Made by a program: the position numbers and the translations under genes. Below the pieces are notes generated by a model, which was not told the origin of the DNA, did not search any database, and worked only from the letters and a program-made list of their open reading frames with translations. From CAYXVF01 sp964468125 (GTDB lineage: Bacteria > Myxococcota > XYA12-FULL-58-9 > CAYXVF01), in assembly GCA_964468125.1 (NCBI GenBank), contig CAYXVF010000060.1, positions 1 through 38,116 on the forward strand: a stretch of 38,116 nucleotides of DNA, read 5' to 3'. Shown here piece after piece: positions 25,101 through 37,100 of the stretch. Numbering within the stretch: the first letter of the stretch is position 1; each line of letters starts with the position of its first letter.

Positions 25101-28100
25101 ACGGAGATACCGCTCGCGTTCGGGAGCGGCGAGGCGCTCACGACGAGAAGCCCCGGATCAGTGACGTAGCTGAACCGGCCGGTAGCCATCGCGTTTCCGG
25201 CGAGGTCGGTGGCGTCTACGACAACCTCGTAGCGTGTCCCGTAGTCGAAGGGCCCCGCCCAACGCATCAGGGCGCTCGACGGAACGCCGCTCACCGTCGG
25301 ACTCACCGGTGCGCCGTTGACAGACATCCGCAGGGTCGACAGGTCCACGCCGGACTCGAAGTCGGTTACCCGCACCTCGATGGGACGGTTGACCGGTACG
25401 TTTTCGCCAATGAGACCGAGACTCGGCGCTCCCGTACGGACCACCGGGCTCGTCACGGTATAGGAGGGCGGCCGCGTGTCATTCGGGACCGTGAAGCTCG
25501 ATACCGCTTGGGGCATGGCGTTTCCGGCCTGGTCGCTCGCGTCGATGCGCACGGTGACGATGTCGCCGGCTTGGAATCCAATCCGCGGTGTGAGCACACA
25601 CTCGAAGCGGCGCGCTTGGAGGACCAAGTCAGCGCTGCAGACGAGGTTTCCGTCACCGCTGGCATAGCTCTGCGAGCCGCTCGCGGCGCTCGTGGCCGCG
25701 CGGAGGGAGCTCGGATTCACCGCGAGATCGTCCTCGACCACAAAGCGAACGGTCGTGCTCAAAGAAACGCCCTGGGCACCGTCCGCCGGCTCGATCTCTG
25801 TGAGCATCGGCGCTTCGGTGTCGAGCCCGAGGGGCGGACCGATGAAGAGTTGGTAGCGGTCCGTGGGCATCGCCCGGGCGTCGAGGTCTGCGGCGCGAAT
25901 CTCCACGTCGACCGTCTCCCCATCGGCGAAGGTCAGCGGGGGAGAGTAGACCAGGCGGAAGCATTCGAGAAACGCCGTGCCTTCGCAGGGCTGAATGAAG
26001 GCGCCCACGGTCGAGCCGTTGACCCGCATCGACAGCGACGATGGGTCGATCCCAAATCCCGACGGGTCGAAGACCTCGACCGAGATCGAGGTGTTGCCGG
26101 CAACGCCGGCCGCGTTGCGGGCAGGAGTGTGGTTGCGGGTAAAGAGAGCTCCCGGTGTGGTGAACACAACCGGGTACGCGGCGCTGATCGGTGGATTGCC
26201 GGCGTCGGCGCTTCGCAAGAGGATGTTGACGGTTGTTCCCGGTGGCCATTCGTTGGCGGGTGTCACCTCGTAAAAAACCGTGAGGCGCTCCTGCGTGCCG
26301 CTGAAGTTGACTTCGTCGGTGACATCAACCCCATCGATGAGCAACTGCGTCGCGTTTCGGTCAACGCCATCTTCGTCGTCTTCGAGGACGAAGGTGAGCG
26401 ACTGATTCACCGGCACGCCCTGCTGCCCGTTGGCCGGGACGCTGGTGACGAGCGCGGGGGGGGCATTTTCGATCGCGAGAGTCGCGAGGCGAGGCAAAGC
26501 CTGGCGCTCCTCAACGTCCGACGCGTAGACCAGGAAGCGGTAGTCGCCGGCGAGTGTCAGAGTGTCGCTAAAGCCGACGTAGAGTCCGCTGTCTTCGTCG
26601 AGCTCGAGGGTTACACGGGGCAGGTCGAGCTCGATCTCCGGAGTCTCGAAGGGGTCGCTCGGCGGCGCAGGCACGTAGTCCGGTGCCACGAGGAGGGCGT
26701 AGACGGTCGTGATCTCCGCCGGGCCTTCAACCCGAGCCTCGACCCGTGCGCGGTCCCCGGTCGTGACCGGACCTTCGGAGGCGTTCCGCGCGCTGACCGC
26801 CGCGATTTCTAGACCCAACCGATCACCGGAGAATGGGAAGCCGAGATAGGTGACCTCTGCGACCAAGCCGTCCGCGGAGCCGTTCGGCGCGCCGTCGCCA
26901 TCGTCGTCGAGGCGCGGGATCTGCGCTGAGACGACGGTCATCGCGGCAGACGCCAGGCCCAAAGACTCGCCCACGCTCCGTCCCGAGGCGATTGCGCTGA
27001 AGAAGTATTGAGAGAGCGAGATGTTGCCGTCCACGGCGATCGTCGCGTTCTCATTGCCTGCGGAGGTCAGCAAGACCCGATTCGGTCCGGCGAGGGGAGC
27101 GATGAACGAGCCCGCCTTGCATGCTTCGTAGAATACGGTGACAGGTCGACTCGACGGTAGCGTGTCGAGATAGCCCTGGAGCGTTTCGACCGTGAGGATC
27201 TCTCCGGGCCCATCCGCCACGCCACTCCCATTGGCGTCGTTCAGCCACATCGAACCGGTGCCCCCGTGGTCGACGAGGTAGATGAACAGGGGCGAGTCGC
27301 TCTCCGCGTCTTGCTGCGCCCAGGTGGTGACCGCGTATTCGAGACCATCGAGGGCACTCAAGCTGGCTTCAGCGTCGACCTCCGCGAACCCGTCGTCGTC
27401 GATGTCCCTCTCCCCGGGCTGGCTCAGGAAGTAGATCCTCTCGTCGCTCAGGCCCCGCGACCGAAGCACCTCATAGGCGTACTCGCTTAGATTCCTCGTG
27501 TCCGGCCAGAGGTGGTCGGCCCGGGTGCCCCCCGCGACGATGATCGCCTTTCCGAGATCGTAGCCGTCCGGGAGGATCTGAATCGGTGTCGAGGCCGTCA
27601 CGTTGTTGCTCGTGTCGGTCACAGTGATGATGAAGTCGTTGCCGGGGATGAGCCCCGCGGTGAAGCGAATCTCCTGTTCCGTGACGCCCGCCGTGAGAGT
27701 GCCTCCGCCGCTCAGTTGCCACGAATAGGTGCCGCCGGACAGGTCACTCACTGCCCGAAAAGTGATCTCGTCGCCCGGACTCAAGGTCGGACGAAACGGC
27801 TCCACCGCCAGGAGATTCAGGACGTCGATCGTGGCTGTCGCGGTCCGCGTCGCGCCGATGTCCGTGCAGGTGACGCTCAGTTGGTAGCGGCCGGCCGGGG
27901 TGTTCGTGGAGGGTTGGTAGGTCGTTTCCGGCCCTACGCTCGGTGTGGTAGGCCCGCCCGCTGCCTGTGACGACCACACACAGCCGTCCGTGCTTCGGTC
28001 CCAGGACACGGTGAAGACCTGGGACTCGAGGGCGGTGAGCTGGACCGCAGAGGGATTGATGACCAGCCGATCCGGGGGAACGACATTGAAGGTGATCACC

Positions 28101-31100
28101 GACGGTGCGGCCGCGTTGCCGTCGAAGTCGCGGACCCGTATCTCCACCGAGTGAACCCCGGTTGCGAGCGGGGCGCTCACGGGCGGCGTGTAGGCGAGCC
28201 GGTCCGCACCGTCTGCGTTTGGCTGCAGCCATCCTGTCTCAATGATGCTGTCGAAGGCGGTGCAACCCTGGAAGACCCGCTGATTGTCCACGAAGAGCTC
28301 GATCGTCGAGCAATCGATCCCCGTGGGCTCGGTCGTGCCTTCCGGGTCGGTGAGATCTACGGTGATCGTTGGACGCCCCTGGTTCACGACGTCGTCCGCC
28401 TTTGGCGAAACAAAGGAGACGATCGGTGCGGTCAGGTCTCGGGTGAAATCCAGGAGGACCGTGTCGTTCAGCGTCTCAGAGTTGCTCGCCTGGTCCACCG
28501 CGCGAATCGTAATCGGACGTGTTCCTTCGTCTTCCTGACCGGTGACTCCGTACTCATAGACGTAGTCGAGGCCCGACTTGCTGGCGAGAACAGCCGCGAC
28601 CGTCGTACCCGCGTCCGTCGTCTCGAGCTCCACGGCGGGATCGGCGCCCAAGACCTCGCTGACGGTGAACCCGATCCGGACCACATCGCCGACGGTGGCC
28701 GGGTTCGGCTGGATCGTCAGGTTCGAGATCGTCGGGGCGACCGTGTCTTCTGGTGTCGCCGGATCGCGCTCGGTGTTGAGCGAGTTATTCCCCGCCTGGT
28801 CCACTGCGCGGACGCCGAACCAGTACTCGACGCCGTTTTCGAGCGGGGCTCCAGCAAATTCCGTCGCGCAAAACTGCGCGGTCACGCCTGAGGCGCAGGT
28901 CCTGCTCGCCCCGTTCGCCAAGACCGGAGTCTGATCGAAGAGCGTAGCCTCCGTGTCGCTGATGAAGACCTCGTAGAGCACCGGAGGGCTCAGCTCCTCG
29001 GTCGCGGCGCCCCAAAAGAGATCCACCGTGTTGCTCGCGCCCGGTTGACCGACCGTGATCCCGGCGAAGGTGGGAGCTGTGGTGTCGAGCAGAGGAACCG
29101 CGGAGAGGCGCTCGGCATTCGTAGTGCAGTTGTCGCGAGCGTCGCAGGCGCGCACGGCGAAGAAATGCGTCACATTCGGCGTGAGCGAGGGGGACACCCA
29201 TTGGCGGGCGCTGGCGTTCCGGGTTTCTCGCACCTGGTCGAACAGCTCGGCCTCCACGTCTGCGTAGAATAGCTGGTATCGAACCGGTGGGCTCTTCGCG
29301 TCGACCGCTTCGTCCCAGGTCACCCGGACCTGGGCGAAGGTGCCGGTAGCGACCGCCGACTGAATTCCGGCGAAGACCGGTGGATCCGTGTCCGGACTCG
29401 GAGAAGCGGTACGAAATGCCGTGTTGCCGTCGAAGTTGAAAGCGCCGTCTCGTGCCCGAACACCGAACCAGTACGTGGTCCCGGCGTTGAGATTGCCTAC
29501 ATTGCGGCTCGTTCCGTCGATGTTGTCGATCACTCGAGCGGGTTCCGCGCCCGGCGTTGCGCCTTCGTTGAACAGGAGCGCCGAAAGGTCGGCGGTCGGG
29601 TCAACGTCCGTGTAGAACAGGCGGTAGCGAATCGGTGGACTGCTCGACTCCGCGGCCGGATCCCAGCTGACGGTGACTGTCCGGCCGTCGGTGCCCGCAT
29701 CCAGTGCGCTCGTGATCCCTGCGAAGGTGGGTGGCGTCGCGTCAAAGGTAGGCGTCTCGGTGAGGGCGACGTCGTTGTCTTCTTCGTTCCCTGCTGCATC
29801 CACCGCTCGGACCGCCACGAGATAGGGGATCCCGTCGGTGAGCCCGGTGATCTCGAACTCGTCGAGCTCGCCGATGTTGGCGTAGACCGTGTTGTAAAGC
29901 GAGCCGAGGCCGGGACTCACATAAACGTTGTAGCTGACGGAGCTTCCGAGGACGGGATTGCTCGAGATGTCCGTCGCCCGCCCGTAAGTGATCGCCAGGG
30001 TGCCTCCGGCGAAGGTATTGCGCACGGAGGTCACGCCCACCGGGCCGTTCCAGGTGGGGGCCAAACCATCGCTCGGGGTCACCGTCCGCGTGACCGTATT
30101 CTGTTCCCGGTTTCCTGCGGTGTCTTCCGCGCGCACCCCGAAGCGATAGCTCTGGCCGGAAACGAGGCCGGTAACCGTCGCCGTCGTCACCCCTTCGACC
30201 GTGTCGAGGAAGCCGCTCGCAAAGGGGTCGCTCACCGCGTTGCTCCAGTAGATCCGATAGCGGATCGATCCCGTAGCCGTGTCGTTGTCGGAGGCGGGGC
30301 CCCAGCTCAAGAGCACCGCACCGTCCGCTTGGCTGACACTCGCTGCGTCGATCGCTGAGGTCAGGCCCGCAAAGCTCGGCGCGTCCCGATCGACCGCGAC
30401 GAAGGTTGTCTCGCTGCGTTCCGGGTTTGCGTTCAGCCCGTTCACCTGGTCGACCACGCCCGGGCGGATGACCACCGCGTATTCGGTCCCCACGAAGAGC
30501 GGCGCGTCCGTGGAGAGCTCGAAGCGTGTGCCAGAGATGACGTTGACGGAGCTCACGCCGAGGCTGAGACCCGGCGAATAGGTGATTTCGTAGCTCGAAG
30601 GAGATGTGGCCGCTCCCGTGCCCAGCATAGGGACACTGAAAGTCAAAACGATCGTATTGTTGTCCGCACCCTGACTCGCCACGTAGGTCGGGTCGAAGGG
30701 ACCGGTGAAGCTGCCACTGACCTCGATGGGGGTCGTATCGGAGAGAACGTTCCCTGCGGCGTCGTCGATCGAGCCAGCGAGAGGCGTGAAGAGTCCGCCC
30801 GGCTCGAGGCTCCCGCTGACGGCCCCGCCGAGAGTGATGGTGACTCTTCGGTCGCTGACCGAGAGCGTCGACGCGGAGGCGCTGAGCGTTCCGAGCGAAT
30901 CGAAGGACCCGAGTTGCGCGACGAGGGCCGAAAGAGTACCGCTCGTCGCCAGGCTTCCCGCCAAGGTGCCGGTCGAGATCGGCTCGCTGTAGATCAGTGA
31001 GATCCAGTCGCCCGCGCCTATCTCGATCAGGCCGTCTCCGTCGTCCAGCCGGGCGGCGACGAGCGTCGGCGGAATGGAATCCACCGTGCCTCCTGGTTGC

Positions 31101-34100
31101 ACCGCGATGCCCTCGGTCGTCAGCACGGTAGTCCGGTCGGTCACCACCGCGTCGACGGCGGGGAACTCGTTCGGGAGGCGAATCTCGGCATACTCGGTCG
31201 AGCTCGTCCTGCCGCCCCGGCCGAGAAAGATGCGCTGACCATCGTAGGAGACTTGGAGCATCGCCACCGTGTTCTTCGCGTCCGTGCCCGCGGCGGCGGT
31301 GCAGCCCCCCGTGGCATCCGTGTCGAAGAAGGCGGTGAAGGTGAGTCCGTCGACGGCTCCAAGGGGTTCGGGGTCGACCGCCGCCCGCAGGACGAGGAGC
31401 GAGTCGTCGCCGTCGAGGGCGCCACCGTCGACCGCGACCGCCGCGAGGTCGCTGCCTTCCGAGAAGCGGACCACGTAAGGCGTCCCCGCGACGGGAATCG
31501 TGGTCGGGCGGACGGTGTAACTCGTCGGGCCGGTGATCTCGATCGTTGAGACCGAGGCGGAGTCGGCATTCGCAACGAGAACAAAGCGTCCATCGGGGCT
31601 CGCAGCGACACTGATCGGCCGGTTGCCGCCACCGGGCGTCGCACTCCAGTCGATTCGGTCGAGCTCGTTCAAGCTCGTGCCATCGAAGGTCAACACCGAG
31701 ACCTCGTCGAAGCCCGGGAGCGGCACGAAGACCAGCTCCGAGCCCGGTACCGCGGCGACGTCGGCGTTGGCAAAGCTCTGGGGGCCGAGTTGCAGATTCG
31801 CGACCACCGATCCGCTGTCGAAATCGACGACTCCGACGCCCGCGAAGCAGCTGTCCGCGAAGACGACCCGGCGATCGTCCAGGAAATCGAAGGCGGTGAG
31901 GCGGCGTATCGCGTCGATGGATACCTCCGAGTCTACGGTTCCGGTGATCAGGTTGATTTCGCTGCCGATCTCGTTCGGCGAACCGGTGCGGCTGCGTCCT
32001 ACGACCGCGAGCTTCCCCGACGGCGAGATGTCCACGGGAGAAAAGCCGAAGTCAGGGGTGGAGGGTGTGACGGTGACCGAGTGAAGGGCCGCGCCGCTCG
32101 CCGCGTCGATGATCGAAACCGTGTCGGAGGTGTTGGCAACGACACCGAGCTCCAGAACCTGAAGGTCGTCGGCCTCGGGGACCGGAATGCCGTTGAGCTC
32201 GAGATTCATGGGGCCGGCTGGGGTGCCAGGCGCGACGGGAAAGGTGAGCTCGGTGTTGTCGCCGTCGTACGCCTGGAAGCGGCCGTTGACCCGCACGGAT
32301 GTGACCGAGTCGAGACCGGTGCCTTCGAGGGTCACCGTTTCTCCAATCACGACCTCGTCGACGCCCGCGAGATAGTCGAAACCGTTCGCGTCGCCGCTCA
32401 CCGTGCCGACGACACGACTCGCGCTCCCGGGGGTCACGGTGATCACCACCGAATCAGGAGAGGAGTCGGCGCCTTCCTCGTCGGTTACGACGAGCGCGAA
32501 GGTGAGTGGCGTATCGGAGCCGACCTCGGGCGCACGAAACCAGGCCGTGGCCTGCCCCGAGTCGTTGAGGGCCACTGCCGGACCGGACACCTGCGACCAG
32601 CTGTAGGCGACGAGCGCGTCGTCGTTGATGTCGCTGCCACCGCCCACGAGGAACGTCACTTCGTTCTCGAGGGTCGTACGGTCCGGGCCCGCGTTGGCCG
32701 TCGGGGGGTCGTTGATCGGCACGACGGTAACGTCCACCGTATCCGGTACGCTCGTCACGCTCGCTGCGGAGACCACGAGTTGAAAGGTCAGCACCTCGTC
32801 GACGGTGAGGCTCGGCGCTAGGAAACTCGGCTGGGCCGCCGTGTTGCTGCTCAGCGTGACCGGGGTTCCGGCGACCTGGCTCCAGAGGTAGGTGACTTCG
32901 AGCCCATCCGGGTCGAAGCTGCGCGTGCCGTCGAGGCTCGCGGACTCCTCCTCGGTGACGGAGACGTCGTCCCCCGCGTCCGCGGTCACCGTGACAAAGG
33001 TGCCGTAGTCGACATTGTCCGAGACGGGATCACCGTCTCCGCCTGGATTGCCCGGGTGGGTGGGGCCATCGCGACTTCCCCAGTAGTTGTTCCGCGCGTT
33101 GACGTCCGGGGCGGTCACGTTCTGAATCGCAAAGGTCGCGTTCCCGACGAAGCTGTTCCGATTCGCGAGCGTGCCACCGATCACCGGGTCGCTGCAGTTC
33201 GACAGGTAAATGCCGATGTCGTTCCCGGTGAAGGTCGACCCTGCGATGCTTGCCGCGGCGGGCTGGTTGCAGAAGATCCCCCGCGCGTTGCTCGAGAACT
33301 GAACGTCCTCGACCGTGATCGGGCTCGCCCCTTCGAAGCTCAGCGCACCGTAATTGGGGTCGGTGCCGCTGTACCGGAAGACGACATTGCGCAAGACCGC
33401 TTCGCCGCTGAAGAGGCGGAATGAATGCCAGTCACCGGCGGTTGGGGGCGTTGGGTCTGCATTGCTATCGCCGCCGGCGAGGTCGTCGGCGTAGCTCGTG
33501 AAGACGATCGACGCGGCCCCATTCGCATCGGCCCGAACCGGACCGAAGGCTCGTACTTGTTGGTTGCTTGCGACCTTGAAAGTCACGCCGGGTGAAATCT
33601 CCAGTGAGCCACCGGCGGAGAAAGCTCCGTCTACGATGAGCGGCACGCCCACGTTCGGAACCACGAACCCGTCCGGGACGGTCCCGCCGCGCAGGTTGAT
33701 GCCGGGGCGAGCAGTGTCCCAGGTGTTACCACTAACGATGTCGTCGACGTTGGTCGGGTGCAGTTGGTACAGGCTGAAGCCCGTGTTGCCGCCGAAGACC
33801 GAGCTCTCGATCGTCACAGGGCTCCCGTTCGTTTGCCAGATGCCGTGCTCCGCGTTGTTGAGGAATTGACTGTTCCGGACTTCGAGGGTCCCGTTCGATT
33901 CCATGCGCATCGCCGAGTTGCCCGACTGCTCGAGGCGGACGCGCTCCATCACGAGGTCCTGAGTGCCCTGCGAGTAGAACATCGCGTTGAAGCTCGAACC
34001 GCCGTAACGCAGGATCACGTCGTGAATGGACGCGGGGAGGGTGTCGATTCCGCTCAGGTCTACGTACTGCCAGTCCGCCGGCGCGGGTGTGCTCGGTCCG

Positions 34101-37100
34101 TCCCCGTTGCTGTCGCCACCGGCGGCATCGTCAAGGGCGGAGGTAAAGATGATTTCGTTACCCGGGCTGCTCTCAAAATCCACGTCGCCCTGAATGTTGA
34201 GGAAGCTGCCCTCCATCTTCACGATCGTATTCGCCTCGAATACGATGTCCGCGCCGTCATTGACCGTGTAGCTGCTGCCGAAGACCCAAGGCACTCCGTG
34301 GTTGACGATGCGGGTCGACGCGCCAGACGCGACCGACCCGCCGATCAGTCGAATCGCCCGGAAACGATCGGAGCCGGGAAAGCTCGGATTCTGAAGCATC
34401 GATTCGTTGCCCGGACGCAGGCCGTCGATCGCGTAGCTCCCTGTGTCGGCGATCGAGACATCCTCGAGAAGCTTCCAGTCGTTCGAGCGGATCAGAACGC
34501 CGCTGTCCGCCGTATCTCGAATCGTGACCCTTCGAAGAGCCACCCGGGGCGCTGCCTCCGTACCGCCCGTGCTCAGGAGGTCGACTCCTTCCGATGCTGA
34601 GTGCTCGATGAGCGTGTCCTCGATGGTGACGAAGGTCGGGTCGTTTCGGATCTGAATCATTCCTGAGCTCTGATTCCCGCCGTAGCGCAGCTCGGCGTAT
34701 CGGAACGTTCCCAGGGCTGGGGTGCTCGCCGTATTGTTGTTGTTGAAGTAGATCGCGTCCCATTGGCCGGCGAGCCCCTCCGTTGCGCCATCGTCGCCGT
34801 TGGTGTCGCCGCCCGCGGTGTCGTCTTGAATGGACGTGAACACGATTTTTTGAGCGTCGCCGGTGCCGGTCCCGATCGCGTTCAGAATTCCGTCGACCAC
34901 GTAGAGCCAATCGCCGGGATTGACGAACTTGATGATGATGCCGGGCTCGAGATCGATCTTTGCGTTTCCCACGATGTTGCCCGTGACCCGCCAGACGATC
35001 GGTGCGTCATTGGGCCAGGGGCCACTGTTGGCGGCGTCGCCCTCGTCGACATGAATTCCGAGAAAATCCGCGCTCGAGTCCCCGTTGCTGAAAGTGTTTG
35101 GCGCGGTGAACCCCGAGTCGCCGTCGGGCAGACGTCCTATGAAATTGAGTCGATTGATGCTCGCTCCGAAAATCGCGTAGTTTCCGTTGTCACCGAAATC
35201 GCTGCCCTGAATGCTGAGCTTGCCGCTGTTTGCGAGCTCGATTCCTGGACCCTGATTGTCCCGAAAGGTGCAGCGGTGGAACTGGAGGCGCTTCTCGCTG
35301 CCTTCTCCACCCTGGGAGGTCACGTAGACGCCGCCGCTCGCGCTCTCTCGGAAGGTCGAGTCCTCGAACAGGACGTTGGTGGGCTCGAAGCGCAGGGCCA
35401 CGTTGCCGTCCCCGGCGGCGCCACCCCAACGAAAGTCCGCGTTTCGGATCACTCCGTTGGCTGGGGTCGACGGCGTGTTGTTGTTGTTGAAATACAGCGC
35501 ACGCCACGAACCCCGAAAGGGCGAGGTCGCGTCATCGTCGGCGTTCGTATCACCGCCGATCGTGTCGTCGAGAAGCGAAGTGAAGACGACCCGGGTCTCT
35601 TCCGTTCCGCCTCCGTTCACGTTGAGTACCCCGTCTTGAACGTAGAGGTAGGCCCCTGTGTCTTGGAACTTGAAAATCGCCCCAGGCTCCACGTCGATCA
35701 CGGCGTTGCTGTAGATCGTTGGTGTTCCGTCGATGACGATCGGCGCGTCGTTCGGCCAGGTTCCCGAGACCGTGCTTCCCGCGTCGGCGGCGACTCGGAT
35801 CGCGAGATGGTCGCTCGAGCCATCGGTGTTGCTGAACGTATTCGGCGCCGCAGGTCCCCCGGGATCACCGGTGGGCAGCCGCCCCATGAAGGCCAAGCGA
35901 TTGAGGTGGAGGTTGTTGATCGCGTAGTCGCCGTTGTCGACGAACGACGAGCCTTGCACCGAGGCTTTCCCACTGTTCTGAAAGTCGATGCCACTCAAAG
36001 CGTTGTCACGGAAGGTGGAATTCCGAATGATGATGCGCGAATCGCCGGTGGTGCTCGAGGACAGCGCTTGAATTCCGTTGGTCGCGCTGTGCTCGACGAT
36101 CGTGTCGTCCAGGGTGAGCCAGGTCGGCTCGTAGCGCACGACGACCGCTCCATTGGTCGAGCCACCGAAGCGGATCAGGCTATGCGTGAACGACGCTCGA
36201 ACATCGTTTACGGTGCTCGAGGTGTTGTTGTCGTTGAGATAGATGTAGGCCCAGTAACCGTCGTCGATGAGTGGATCGGTGGCCGCTCCGTCGCCGTTCG
36301 TATCTCCGCCGTAGTCGTCGTCGAGGATCGAAGTGAATACGACCTCTTCGCCCGGGTTCGCGCCGCCGTTCGCATGAAATTCCCCGTCGACCACGTAGAT
36401 TTGACTGTTGCTGCCATCGAATTTGACCACCGCGCCGGGGTCGATCTCGATCACGGCTCCCTGTTGAATCTGCGTGGCCGTGGCGATCACAATCGGCGCG
36501 TCATTGGGCCAGGTGCCGCTCACCGTTTGTGGGTTGTAGCTCGTCACACGCAAGGCTGCACGCGCCGTTGAGCCGCTCGTGTTGACGAATGTGTTTGGGG
36601 CTGAAGTTTCCGGGTCGCCGGAAGGAAGTCGGCCCATGAAAACCAGGCGGTTCAGGCCGAGGCGATCGATCGCCCACCCCCCATTGTCCCGAAAGGTCGA
36701 CCCCTGGACGCTCGCGCGCCCGGAGTTGGCGAAATCAATCCCCGCTCCCGCGTTGTCCTCGAATACGGTGCGACGGACGTTGATGCGCTTTTCGGATCCA
36801 CCGGTGACCGCGTTCGACACGTAGAGTCCCGCGGTCGCGCTGTCCTCGATCCTCGAATCCTCGATCGTGACGTAGGTCGGGTCAAAGCGCGACCACACCG
36901 CACCAACGCTGCGCCCTCCGAAGCGGACGGTGGTGTGGGTCATTCGGAAGTTGACCTGGGCGTCCGCGGTCGCGGTGTTGTCGTTGTTGAGATAGATGTA
37001 CAACCAGTCACCGGGGGACGGGGCGGTCGCGTCCCCGTCGCCGTTGCTGTCCCCGCCGCTGTCGTCGCGAATCGAGGTGACTAGAATCGGGTCGTCGGAG

